A stretch of DNA of 64,000 bases. Origin: Streptomyces sp. CG 926. Its GTDB lineage: Bacteria; Actinomycetota; Actinomycetes; Streptomycetales; Streptomycetaceae. The position numbers and the translations under genes were made by a program. Of the stretch, positions 7,575 through 18,400 are shown in pieces. Every line of letters begins with the position of its first letter. The first letter of the stretch is position 1. The notes beneath the pieces were generated by a model, which worked only from the letters and a program-made list of their open reading frames with translations, did not search any database and was not told where the DNA came from. The DNA is taken from assembly GCF_003148825.1 (NCBI RefSeq), contig NZ_QGGZ01000003.1, positions 620,001 through 684,000 on the forward strand. Reading direction: 5' to 3'.

Positions 7575-8726
7575 GTGCACCTCGCCCCGACCGAAGGCCA
7601 GTTGCGGCTCCGCGCCGAACTGCGCGCGTACTTCAAGGACCTGCTGCCGGACGGCCTCCCCGACGATCCGACCCGTCAGCGCGAACTCCTGCGTCGGATA
7701 GGCGCCGACGGGCTCCTCGGTCTCGGTTGGCCGGTCGAGTACGGCGGCCAGGGGCGCGGCGCCGACGAGCAGTTCGTCTTCTTCGACGAGGCCTACCGGG
7801 CAGGCGCCCCCGTCTCCATGGTCACGCTCAACACCGTCGGCCCGACCCTGATGAAGTACGGGACGCAGGAGCAGAAGGACTACTTCCTCCCCCGGATACT
7901 CGCGGGCGACATCGTCTTCGCCATCGGCTATTCCGAACCCGAGGCCGGCACCGATCTCGCCGCCCTGCGCACCCGTGCCGTCCGTGAGGGATCCGACTGG
8001 CTGATCGACGGGCAGAAGGTCTTCACCTCCAACGCCCAGAACGCGGACTGGATCTGGCTCGCCTGCCGCACGGACCCCGAGGCCCCCAAGCACAAGGGCA
8101 TCTCGATCATCCTGGTGCCCACCGACACCCCAGGCTTCTCCTGGACGCCGATCGACACGGTGGGCGGGCTCACCACCACGGCCACGTACTACGACGGCGT
8201 CCGCGTGCCCGCAGGCCATCTCGTCGGACCCGAGCACGGCGGCTGGGGCCTGATCACCAACCAGCTCAACCACGAACGCGTCGCCCTCGCCGCCATCGGC
8301 ATGCAGGCCGAGGACTTCTACGCGTACGCGCTCGACCACGCCCGCACCCCCGACCCGATCACCGGCGACCGGTCCGCGGACCTGCCCTGGGTGCAGTCGC
8401 GGCTCGCCGAGGCGCACGCGCGCCTGGCCGCCGTACGCCTCCTCAACTGGCGCCTCGTCCAGGACGTGGGCAGTGGCGCGCTGGCTCCCGGCGACGCCAG
8501 CGGGGTGAAGTTCCTCGGCACCGAATCCACCGTCGAGGTGTACCGGATGTGCCAGGAGGTGGTGGGCGAGGAGGCACTGATCCGCGGGCCCGAGGCGTTC
8601 GCGGGCGGCGAGCTCGAACGGATGAACCGGGCCGCCCAGATCAACACGTTCGGCGGCGGGGTCAGCGAGGTCCAGCGGGAGATCGTCGCGATGATGCGGC
8701 TCGGCATGAAGGGAAGGAAGCGATGA
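7575..8726 (+). CDS. Acyl-CoA dehydrogenase, FadE29 (ChsE2)-like
   Basis: This 383-residue protein starts at GTG 7575. It has the standard three-part fold: an alpha domain, a beta barrel with the FAD-binding signature (YSEPEAGTDLAALRTRA, about 116-132), and a C-terminal helical domain ending in GGGVSEVQREIVA, the counterpart of the flavin-contacting signature of the family. It is the first gene of a five-gene operon with 4-base or 1-base overlaps throughout. Length and position among its partners match mycobacterial FadE29 (about 387 residues), one subunit of the heteromeric dehydrogenase that acts on the 3-carbon steroid side chain. The dehydrogenase call is secure; the steroid substrate is inferred from the operon. 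Confidence 0.88.
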   Translation: MHLAPTEGQLRLRAELRAYFKDLLPDGLPDDPTRQRELLRRIGADGLLGLGWPVEYGGQGRGADEQFVFFDEAYRAGAPVSMVTLNTVGPTLMKYGTQEQKDYFLPRILAGDIVFAIGYSEPEAGTDLAALRTRAVREGSDWLIDGQKVFTSNAQNADWIWLACRTDPEAPKHKGISIILVPTDTPGFSWTPIDTVGGLTTTATYYDGVRVPAGHLVGPEHGGWGLITNQLNHERVALAAIGMQAEDFYAYALDHARTPDPITGDRSADLPWVQSRLAEAHARLAAVRLLNWRLVQDVGSGALAPGDASGVKFLGTESTVEVYRMCQEVVGEEALIRGPEAFAGGELERMNRAAQINTFGGGVSEVQREIVAMMRLGMKGRKR

Positions 8727-9757
8727 CGGCGGACGCGGAGGCGGACGGGCGCGACGCGGAGGGAGGCGCGGACACGGCTGCTGCCGCGGCGGTTCTCGCG
8801 GCCGAGGCAGAGGCAGAGACCGAGGCAGAGACCGAGGCTGCGGAGGCAGCGCGGTTCCACGCACTGCTGGCTGCCTTCGAAGGCCTGCCGGCCGCCACTG
8901 CGGGCCGGGGCAAGGACGCGGTCAACGAGCCGATGATCCGCCACTGGTGCGAGGCGATGGGCGATGCGAACCCCGCCTACACCGGGCCCGACGCCATCGC
9001 GCCGCCCACCATGCTCCAGGCCTGGACGATGGGCGGTCTCTCCGGCCACGCGGACCGCTCCTCCGCCTACGACGACCTCCTCACGCTCCTCGACGGCGCC
9101 GGCTTCACCTCCGTGGTCGCCACCGACTGCGAGCAGGAGTACCACCGCCCCCTGCGCCCCGGCGTCGCGATCACCTTCGACGCCGTCATCGAGACCGTGT
9201 CCCCCCGCAAGACGACCAAGCTGGGCACCGGCCACTTCGTCACCACCCGCATGGACGTCCAGGCCGACGGGGAGCTCGCCGGCACCCACCGCTTCCGCAT
9301 CCTCAAGTACGCGCCCGCAGTCCGGCCGGTGCGGCGGTCCCCGGCGCAGCGCCCGCCGGCGCAGCGCCCCCGCCCGGTGATCAACCGCGACAACCAGGGG
9401 TTCTGGGACGGGGTGCGCGATCACAAACTGCTGATCCAGCGCTGCACCTCCTGCGCAGCCCTGCGCTTCCCGTGGCTCCCCGGCTGCAACGCCTGCGCGA
9501 GCCCCGACTGGGACACGGTCGAGGCCTCCGGGGCCGCCACGGTGTTCAGCTACGTCGTCATGCACCACCCGCCCTTCCCGGCCTTCGACCCGCCCTACGC
9601 GGTCGCACTCGTCGAGCTCGCCGAGGGAGTCCGGATGGTCAGCAACATCACGGGCGTGCCCTACGACAAGGTGCGCATCGGCCTCCCCGTCCAGTTGGAG
9701 TTCCTGCGCATCGACGACGGCCTCGAACTCCCCGTGTTCAGAGGGAGTGAGGGCTGA
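8723..9757 (+). CDS. MaoC-like hydratase / DUF35 OB-fold fusion protein, ChsH2-like
   Basis: This 344-residue fusion starts at ATG 8723, overlapping the previous stop (ATGA). Residues 1-45 are an unusual Ala/Glu-rich tail. Residues about 46-200 form a MaoC-like hot-dog domain. Residues about 215-344 are a DUF35 domain with a rubredoxin-like zinc site (Cys241, Cys244, Cys255, Cys258) followed by an OB fold. The same domain order occurs in mycobacterial ChsH2, whose MaoC half pairs with ChsH1 as an enoyl-CoA hydratase while its DUF35 half docks on the Ltp2 aldolase. Both partners are encoded downstream, which strongly supports the assignment. Confidence 0.85.
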   Translation: MTADAEADGRDAEGGADTAAAAAVLAAEAEAETEAETEAAEAARFHALLAAFEGLPAATAGRGKDAVNEPMIRHWCEAMGDANPAYTGPDAIAPPTMLQAWTMGGLSGHADRSSAYDDLLTLLDGAGFTSVVATDCEQEYHRPLRPGVAITFDAVIETVSPRKTTKLGTGHFVTTRMDVQADGELAGTHRFRILKYAPAVRPVRRSPAQRPPAQRPRPVINRDNQGFWDGVRDHKLLIQRCTSCAALRFPWLPGCNACASPDWDTVEASGAATVFSYVVMHHPPFPAFDPPYAVALVELAEGVRMVSNITGVPYDKVRIGLPVQLEFLRIDDGLELPVFRGSEG

Positions 9758-10815
9758 TGGACTTCCACCCCACCGAGGAGCAGGCCGCCGCGGTCGGTCT
9801 CGCCGCCCGGATCTTCTCCGATCTCGCCACCCACGAACGCCTCGCCGAAGCCGGCACGGGCAGCGACGCCGAGCTGTGGAAGGCCCTCACCACGGTCGGA
9901 CTGACCGCCGCGGTCGAGGAGATCGGCCTGCTCGGCCTGGTCCTCCTGCTGGAGGAACAGGGGCGCACCACCGCACAGGTTCCCTATGCCGCCACCTGCG
10001 TGTACGGGATCCTTCCCGTGGCCGCGCACGGCAGCCCCGAGCAGCGCGCCCGGCTGCTGCCCGCCCTCGGCACGGGCGAGGCGGTGGCCACCGGAGCCTT
10101 TCCGGAGCGCGGCCGGATCACCGCCGACGGCGGCCGGCTCACCGGTACCGCCCCCGCCGTGCCGTGGCTGCGCGACGCCACGCACGTACTGGTCCCGGAC
10201 GCGGATCGGGCGCTGTGGCTGGTACGGACCGACGCGCCCGGCGTGCGGACCGCACCGGTGGAGACCACGGCTCCCTGGTCCGCGGGCCGGCTCACGCTGA
10301 CCGGAGCCGAGGGAGAACGCCTCGGCTCCGAGGGCGCGTACGAGGACACACTGGCCGCCGCCCGCACCGCCTTCGCCGGACTCCAGGCGGGCGTCTGCGC
10401 GGGCTCGCTGGCCCGCGCGGTGGAGTACACCTCCACCCGGGAGCAGTTCGGCCGGCCGCTCTCCACCAACCAGGCGGTCATGCTGCGCGCGGCCGACGCG
10501 TACATGGAAACCGAGGCGATCCGGGTCACCACCTACGAGGCGGCATGGCGCATCGACCAGGGCCTTGCGGCGCACGAGCACGCGCTGACGGCCGCCTGGT
10601 GGGCATCGGAGGCAGGCAAGCGGGTCGTGCACGCGGGCCAGCACCTGCACGGCGGCATGGGCGCCGACCTGGACCACCCCGTCCACCGGCACTTCCTGTG
10701 GGGCCGCCATCTGGACGCCTACCTGGGCTGCGGCAGCGAGCTGCTGGCCGAGCTGGGGGCCTCGATCGCGGCCTCGCCCGCATTCGCTTCGACAGCCGAG
10801 GGAGAACAGGCATGA
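9757..10815 (+). CDS. Short acyl-CoA dehydrogenase subunit, FadE28 (ChsE1)-like
   Basis: This 352-residue acyl-CoA dehydrogenase homologue starts at ATG 9757, sharing its A with the previous stop. It is shorter than canonical members, as is mycobacterial FadE28 (about 339 residues), and lacks the YSEPEAGTD-type flavin signature of the first dehydrogenase. The C-terminal segment STREQFGRPLSTNQAVMLRA and HLHGGMGADLDHPVHRHF are typical of the family. I infer it is the partner subunit of the FadE29-like protein, forming a heterotetramer with half the usual number of FAD sites. The next gene overlaps by 4 bases. Confidence 0.85.
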   Translation: MDFHPTEEQAAAVGLAARIFSDLATHERLAEAGTGSDAELWKALTTVGLTAAVEEIGLLGLVLLLEEQGRTTAQVPYAATCVYGILPVAAHGSPEQRARLLPALGTGEAVATGAFPERGRITADGGRLTGTAPAVPWLRDATHVLVPDADRALWLVRTDAPGVRTAPVETTAPWSAGRLTLTGAEGERLGSEGAYEDTLAAARTAFAGLQAGVCAGSLARAVEYTSTREQFGRPLSTNQAVMLRAADAYMETEAIRVTTYEAAWRIDQGLAAHEHALTAAWWASEAGKRVVHAGQHLHGGMGADLDHPVHRHFLWGRHLDAYLGCGSELLAELGASIAASPAFASTAEGEQA

Positions 10816-11240
10816 GGGTCGGCGACACGCTGCCGCCGCTGGAGATACCGATCACCCGCACGCTGATCGTCGCGGGTGCGGTCGCCTCCCGTGACTACCA
10901 GGACGTGCACCACGACGCGGCGCTCGCGCAGGAGAAGGGCTCCCCGGACATCTTCATGAACATCCTGACCACGAACGGCCTGGTCGGGCGGTACATCACC
11001 GACCACCTCGGGCCGCAGGCCGTCCTGCGCAAGGTGGCCATCCGCCTCGGTGCCCCCAACTACCCGGGCGACACGATGACTCTCACCGGCACCGTCACCG
11101 CCGTCTCGGGGACCGCCGTCTCGGGGACCGCCGTGCCGGCGACCGCTGTCGCCCGGACACTCGTCGAGATCCGGGTCGTCGGCGCCAACGGAATCGGCCA
11201 CCACGTCACGGGGACCGTCACCGCGGAGGTGCCGGCATGA
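10812..11240 (+). CDS. Single-domain MaoC-like hydratase subunit, ChsH1-like
   Basis: This 142-residue hot-dog protein starts at ATG 10812 (ATGA overlap). The block YQDVHHDAALAQEKGSPDIF contains the Asp/His pair expected for MaoC enoyl-CoA hydratases, and the C-terminal half carries an inserted VSGTAVSGTAVPATAVA repeat. The size fits mycobacterial ChsH1 (about 129 residues), which forms a hydratase with the MaoC half of ChsH2. It therefore probably hydrates the enoyl-CoA made by the dehydrogenase pair. The inserted repeat is unusual and may be a local expansion. Confidence 0.82.
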   Translation: MRVGDTLPPLEIPITRTLIVAGAVASRDYQDVHHDAALAQEKGSPDIFMNILTTNGLVGRYITDHLGPQAVLRKVAIRLGAPNYPGDTMTLTGTVTAVSGTAVSGTAVPATAVARTLVEIRVVGANGIGHHVTGTVTAEVPA

Positions 11241-12403
11241 GCGTCCGTACCCGCGACGAGCTCGGCGGCCGCGCCGCCATCGTCGGCATCGGAGCGACCG
11301 AGTTCTCCAAGGACTCCGGCCGCAGTGAGCTCAAGCTCGCCGTCGAGGCCGTGCACGCGGCCCTCGACGACGCCGGCCTCACCCCCGCCGACGTCGACGG
11401 CATGGTCACCTTCACCATGGACACCAGCCCCGAGATCACCGTCGCCCAGGCGGCCGGCATCGGGGACCTCTCCTTCTTCTCCCGGATCCACTACGGCGGC
11501 GGCGCGGCCTGCGCCACCGTGCAGCAGGCGGCCCTGGCCGTCGCCACCGGGGTCGCGGAGGTCGTCGTCTGCTACCGCGCCTTCAACGAGCGCTCCGGAC
11601 GCCGCTTCGGGTCAGGGGTCCAGCAGCGGGAGCCTTCGGCGGAGGGGGCGGCGCTCGGCTGGTCGCTGCCCTGGGGTCTGCTGACCCCGGCCTCCTGGGT
11701 GGCCATGACCGCCCAGCGTTACCTGCACACCTACAACCTCACCCCCGAAGCCTTCGGGCACGTCGCGGTCACCGACCGCCGGCACGCCGCGAACAACCCC
11801 GCCGCGTACTTCCACGGCAAGCCCATCACCCTCGCCGACCACGCCGCCTCACGCTGGATCGTGGAACCGCTGCGGCTGCTCGACTGCTGCCAGGAGACGG
11901 ACGGCGGCCAGGCCGTCGTCGTCACCACGACCGAGCGCGCCCGGGACCTGCGGCACGCGCCCGCCGTGATCACCGCGGCCGCGCAGGGCGCCGGCCGTCG
12001 CCAGGAGGGCATGACCTCCTTCTACCGCGACGACCTCACCGGGCTGCCGGAGATGGACGTGGTCGCCCGCCAGCTGTGGCGGACCAGCGGGCTACGGCCC
12101 TCGGACATCGACGTCGGCATCCTCTACGACCACTTCACCCCCTTCGTGCTGATGCAGCTGGAGGAGTTCGGATTCTGCGCGCCCGGTGAGGCCGCGGACT
12201 TCGTGGCCGAGGACGCACTGCCGCTCAACACCCACGGCGGCCAGCTCGGGGAGGCGTACCTGCACGGGATGAACGGCATCGCCGAGGCCGTCCGTCAGCT
12301 GCGCGGAACCTCCGTCAACCAGGTCGCGGGGGCGGCGCACGCGCTGGTCACGGCCGGCACCGGGGTCCCGACCTCCGGTCTCGTCCTCAGCGCCGACGGC
12401 TGA
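11237..12403 (+). CDS. Thiolase-fold lipid-transfer protein / aldolase, Ltp2-like
   Basis: This 388-residue thiolase-superfamily protein starts at ATG 11237 (ATGA overlap) and ends the operon. Segments AIVGIGATEFSK at the N-terminus, YGGGAACATVQQAALAVATG around the nucleophile region, and GILYDHFTPF plus GGQLGEAYLHGMNG near the C-terminus are typical of Ltp2-type proteins; the Tyr residues in the last two are candidates for the catalytic tyrosines of the retro-aldol reaction. In mycobacteria Ltp2 releases propionyl-CoA from the hydrated steroid side chain in complex with ChsH2. Length matches (about 386). A hairpin terminator follows. Confidence 0.85.
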   Translation: MSVRTRDELGGRAAIVGIGATEFSKDSGRSELKLAVEAVHAALDDAGLTPADVDGMVTFTMDTSPEITVAQAAGIGDLSFFSRIHYGGGAACATVQQAALAVATGVAEVVVCYRAFNERSGRRFGSGVQQREPSAEGAALGWSLPWGLLTPASWVAMTAQRYLHTYNLTPEAFGHVAVTDRRHAANNPAAYFHGKPITLADHAASRWIVEPLRLLDCCQETDGGQAVVVTTTERARDLRHAPAVITAAAQGAGRRQEGMTSFYRDDLTGLPEMDVVARQLWRTSGLRPSDIDVGILYDHFTPFVLMQLEEFGFCAPGEAADFVAEDALPLNTHGGQLGEAYLHGMNGIAEAVRQLRGTSVNQVAGAAHALVTAGTGVPTSGLVLSADG

Positions 12404-12420
12404 GAACCGGGACCAGCGGC

Positions 12421-12450
12421 CCCCGCCCCCTCCACCTTCAGGGGGTGGGG
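12421..12450 (+). terminator. Operon terminator after the Ltp2-like gene
   Basis: An 11-bp GC stem with one G-T pair, CCCCGCCCCCT / AGGGGGTGGGG, lies 17 bases after the stop. Confidence 0.7.
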
Positions 12451-12537
12451 ACGGCCCTGTTCCTACAACCTGAGATGGATCCACCATCGGCACCTGCGGT
12501 CGATCCCATGGCAGGCGGGCGCTCCTAACGTGGAGAC

Positions 12538-13071
12538 ATGACCACGCCAGTGTGCACGCTCGCCTCGACTCCGACGCCGTATCCGTCGTTCTCGGCGTAC
12601 GTCCGGACCCGCGGCACGGTCCTGATGCGCACCGCGCGCTCCCTCACCGCCAACCCGTGCGATGCGGAGGACCTGCTCCAGACGGCCCTCGCGAAGACAT
12701 ACGTGGCCTGGGACCGGATCGAGGACCACCGGGCCCTGGACGGCTACGTCCGGCGGACCCTCGTCAACACCCGTACCTCCCAGTGGCGCAAGCGCAAGGT
12801 CGACGAGTTCGTGTGCGACGAGCTCCCGGAGACCGAGGCGGTTTCGGCCTGCGACCCCGCCGAGGCACAGGCGCTGCGCGACGCGATGTGGCGCGCGGTG
12901 ACCCGGCTGCCCGACCGGCAGCGGGCCATGGTCGTCCTGCGGTACTACGAGGACCTGAGCGAGGTGCAGACGGCGGAGCTGCTCGGCGTCTCGGTCGGTA
13001 CCGTCAAGAGTGCGGTCTCCCGCGCACTGGGCAAGCTCCGTGAGGACCCGGAGCTCGTGCCGGTCCGGTGA
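12538..13071 (+). CDS. ECF RNA polymerase sigma factor, SigE-type
   Basis: This 177-residue ECF sigma factor starts at ATG 12538 with GGAG upstream. Region 2 spans about 20-95 (CDAEDLLQTALAKTYVAW is region 2.2; YVRRTLVNTRTSQWRKRK is region 2.4). Region 4 spans about 115-170 (LPDRQRAMVVLRYYEDLSEV with the HTH VSVGTVKSAVSRALGKL). It belongs to the actinobacterial group annotated as the SigE family. No anti-sigma gene is adjacent. Regulon unknown. Confidence 0.9.
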   Translation: MTTPVCTLASTPTPYPSFSAYVRTRGTVLMRTARSLTANPCDAEDLLQTALAKTYVAWDRIEDHRALDGYVRRTLVNTRTSQWRKRKVDEFVCDELPETEAVSACDPAEAQALRDAMWRAVTRLPDRQRAMVVLRYYEDLSEVQTAELLGVSVGTVKSAVSRALGKLREDPELVPVR

Positions 13072-13081
13072 TGCGCAGGCT

Positions 13082-13095
13082 GTTTCACGTGAAAC
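13082..13095. other. parS site 2
   Basis: Perfect GTTTCACGTGAAAC, ten bases after the ECF sigma stop and 32 bp centre-to-centre from the next copy. Confidence 0.92.
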
Positions 13096-13113
13096 CTGGG
13101 GACGTCCGGGGAT

Positions 13114-13127
13114 GTTTCACGTGAAAC
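13114..13127. other. parS site 3
   Basis: Perfect GTTTCACGTGAAAC, paired with site 2 in the intergenic region before the acyl-CoA ligase gene. Two intergenic copies about three helical turns apart would make a strong ParB nucleation point. Confidence 0.92.
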
Positions 13128-13233
13128 ACGCCGTGGTTTCTACTCCCGGGTAGTGACATGCCGGCCGGTACGTGCGCAGAATCGGCAGCATCCGTAGCCG
13201 CCGCAGCGCCGCAGCGCTCACCGGGAGGACGCT

Positions 13234-14883
<1,650 letters not shown>

Positions 14884-14893
14884 CGATCAGGGC

Positions 14894-15469
14894 CTAACCG
14901 CGGGTGAGCCATGGCCGCAGCAGCCTGCTGACCGCGGGCATGGCCACGTAGGTCATCAGGGTGCTGAACACGAGGGCGAAGGCGGCCGTCCGCAGCACGA
15001 AGTGCAGATTCACCAGGTACGGCCCGAGCACCGCGTTGCCGATCAGCGAGATCGGGAAGATGGCCAGCCCCGAGCTGATCACCATCTTCCACCGCGGCGG
15101 CGCGGGCCGGGTCGTACCCGGCTTGGCGAACCACGTCTCCATGCCGTGCAGTTCCCGGCGGGCTATCTCCGTGTGGTGGTGGCCGAGGCAGTTGGAGAAC
15201 CACTCCGCCCGCTCCGGGGAGTCCTGCCAGCGCTCGAAAGCGGCCTGATTGCGGAAGCGGTGGACCAGGAACCACGGCCCGCCCTGCGTCGCCGGACGGA
15301 AGAGCCCGTACCCCAGGTGGTCCGGGAAGCCCGCGGCCGTCTCCAGGATGCCGTGGGCCCAGGCCTCGAAGGTCTCCTCGTGGCCGGGCTCCACCTGCCG
15401 GGCGATGAGCAGATTCACCTCCCCGTTGTCGGCGGGGACGGTGTGCTCGCTCGTGTTGATGATGGCCAT
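14894..15469 (-). CDS. Antibiotic-biosynthesis-monooxygenase (ABM) domain protein with C-terminal membrane helices
   Basis: This 191-residue protein has an N-terminal ferredoxin-like ABM domain (about 15-105: LLIARQVEPGHEETFEAWA and FLVHRFRNQAAFERWQ) and a C-terminal region with two predicted transmembrane helices (about 128-150 and 156-178). Similar ABM-plus-two-helix proteins are widespread in actinomycetes and have no settled function. It is convergent with the acyl-CoA ligase (10-bp gap) and follows the large PAS protein with a 13-bp gap, so it may be co-transcribed with it. Confidence 0.75.
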   Translation of the reverse strand: MAIINTSEHTVPADNGEVNLLIARQVEPGHEETFEAWAHGILETAAGFPDHLGYGLFRPATQGGPWFLVHRFRNQAAFERWQDSPERAEWFSNCLGHHHTEIARRELHGMETWFAKPGTTRPAPPRWKMVISSGLAIFPISLIGNAVLGPYLVNLHFVLRTAAFALVFSTLMTYVAMPAVSRLLRPWLTRG

Positions 15470-15482
15470 CGGCCCAGGATTA

Positions 15483-18400
15483 CTAGTTGGTGCCGATCTT
15501 GGCGAGCAGGTCCACGATGCGGCCCTGGACGTCCGCCGTGGTGGCCCGCTCCGCGAGGAAGAGGACGCTCTCGCCGGACGCGAGCCGCGGCAGTTCGGCC
15601 GGGTCGATGCCGGTCGTCGTGTAGACGACCAGCGGGGTGCGGTTCAGCTGCCCGTTCGCGCGCAGCCAGTCCACGATCCCGGCCCGCCGACGGCGCACCT
15701 GCATCAGGTCCATGACCACCAGGTTGGGTCGCATCCGCGTCGCCAGTTCCACGGCGTCGGTGTCCGCGCCCGCCCGCGCGACCTGCATGCCGCGTCGTTC
15801 CAGGGCGGCGGTCAGTGCGGTCGCGATCTCGTCGTGCTCCTCGATCAGCAGCACCCGGGAAGGGTGCTGCTCGCTGTCACGCGGCGCCAGCGCCTTCAAC
15901 AGCACGGCCGGATCGGCCCCGTACGCCGCCTCGCGGGTGGCGTGCCCCAGCCCGGCCGTGACCAGTACGGGGACCTCCGCGGCCACCGCGGCCTGGCGCA
16001 GGGACTGCAGAGCGGTCCGGGTGATCGGCCCGGTCAGCGGGTCGACGAACAGCGCGGCGGGGAACGCGGCGATCTGCGCGTCCACCTCCTCGCGGGAGTG
16101 CACGATCACCGGCCGGTAGCCACGGTCGCTCAGCGCCTGCTGCGTCTGCACATCGGGCGCGGGCCACACCAGGAGCCGGCGCGGGTTGTCCAGGGGCTCC
16201 GGCGGCAGCTCGTCGTCGACAGGCTGCGGCACGGGCCGGTTGACCACCTCGACGGCGCCGCCCGGGCCGTCCAGCGGCTCGGGGCCCTCGTCGGAGCCGG
16301 CCTCGGGCGCCCCTATCGCGAAGGCTCGGCCCTGCGGGGTGGGCTCGGCGAGCCGGCGACGGCGGCCGGAACCGGAAGCCGCACCGGAACCGGAGGTCGG
16401 GCCGGAGCCGCTCGCATCGACGGAGATGCCTTGGCCGAGCGTGCCGAGGGCGCGCACGCTGATCGGCTGCGCGGCCTGGCCCTCCGCCGGGGCGTCCTGC
16501 GGGCGACGCGCACCGGGGACCGCGACCTGACCGGAGGCCTCGTCGCCCTCGGGAGCGGTACGGGCGGCCGGAACCGGCCATGCCGGAGCGCCGGCCAGCG
16601 CGCGGCGCCGCCCGGTCGGGTTCTCGGCGGAATCGTCGGGCTGCGCGGAGCCGGTGGCAGCGGCGGTAGCGGCCGCCTCGGGCTCGGGTTCGGCGGCGGG
16701 GGCGCCCAGCACCCGGCGGCCACGCCGCCCGGCCGGAGCGTCGGCGTCGGAGCCCGCCGCGGGGGGAGCCGCTGTCGGGCCGGCGGGCAGCGCGAAGCCG
16801 CCCTCGGGGGCGATGGGCCGCGCGGGAGCGGGCGTCGGCCCGAGCCCGGTCGCGGGCACGGGGCCGCCGGGCTGCGCCGAACCGGCCGGCCCCAGCGCCC
16901 GGCGCCGCCCGGCGGGATGCTCGGTCACCGGAACCGGGGGCACCGCGGGTACGGGCGGGAGCGCGGGCATGGCGGTGCCTTGCGGGGGCACGGGCCGTCC
17001 GGGGCCCTCGTGCCCGCCGGGGCCCTCGGCCTCGCCGCTGCCGTCACCGGCCCGGCCGCGCCTGCGTCCGGTGCCGAGCCCCGCCGGGTTCACCGGGGAC
17101 TGCGCGAGCTCGGGGCCCGTCTCGGGAGCGTCCGCGGCCTCGCCCCCGCGCCGCCGCCCGGAGGGCAGCGCCAGCGCGCCACCACCCGGTGCGGGCTGTG
17201 CGGCCTGTGCCGCCGCGGGGTCGGGGGTCTCGTCGTCCAGGAAGGCGTCCACCCCGCGCCGGGCACGCCGGCCGCCGGAGACCTTGCCGGGAGCGGCGCC
17301 CCCGGCCGTCCCCGCGCCGTCCGTGGTCGGACCGGTCGGGGGCTCCTCCGCCGGCTCCGGCAGGACCACCGTTCCGGCGCCCGAGCCGAGCGGGAGCTCC
17401 AGCACGTACGCCCCGCCGGGCGCGCCCGGGACCTCCACCGTCTGCAGGACGCCGCCGTGCGCGGCCACGATCCCCCGCACGATCGGTTCGTGGACCGGGT
17501 TACCGCCCTCGTACGGCCCGCGCACCTCGATCCGTACGACATCGCCACGCTGCGCGGCGGCCACCACGATCGTCGAGTCGCTGTACCCGCTGCCCTGGCG
17601 GGTCTTGCCGGTGGCGTCGACCCCGGCCACGTCTGCGACCAGGTGGGCGAGCGCGGTCGCGATCCGGTCCGCGTCCACCTCGGCCTCGATGGTCGGCGCG
17701 TGGACGGCGAACTGCGCGCGGCCGGGACCGATCAGCTCGACGGCCCCGTCGACGCCCGCCGTGACGACGGTGTTGATCAGGACGTTTTTTTTCGTGAGCC
17801 GGTCCCTGCCGGTGTCCAGGCGCTGGTAGCCGAGGACGTTGTCCACCAGCGTGGTCATACGTGAGTACCCGGCGGCCAGGTGGTGCAGCAGCTGGTTGGC
17901 CTCGGGCCACAGCTGTCCGGCGTCGTCGGCGGCGAGCGTCGCCAGCTCACCGCGCAGCTCGTCCAGCGGTCCCCGCAGCGATTCGCCGAGGACGGCCATC
18001 AGCTGGGCGTGCCGCGCGGCGAGGGCGTCGTAGGGCCGCCGGTCGGTGAAGGTCATGACGGCGCCGACGAGCTGCTCCCCGTCCCGTACGGGCGAGGTGG
18101 TGAGGTCGACGGCGACCGGCTGTCCGGCCTTGTTCCACAGCACCTGCCCGCGGACGCGGTGCTTGCGGCCGCTGCGCAGGGTGTCGGCGAGCGGGGACTC
18201 CTCGAAGGGGAAGGGGGAGCCGTCGGCGCGGGAGTGCTGGACGAGGCCGTGCAGTTCGCGGTTGCCGAGGTCGGTGGCGCGGTAGCCGAGGATCTGGGCG
18301 GCGGCCGGGTTGACCAGCACCACCCGTCCGTCGGTGTCGGTGCCGACGACACCCTCGGCGGCGGCGCGCAGGATCATCTCGGTCTGCCGCTGCGAGCGGG

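Noticed and set aside
15249..17864. Long plus-strand open frame of 871 codons opposite the PAS protein
   Set aside because: Arg/Gly/Pro-rich translation typical of antisense frames in high-GC DNA, no motif, and the opposite strand has a recognisable multi-domain protein.
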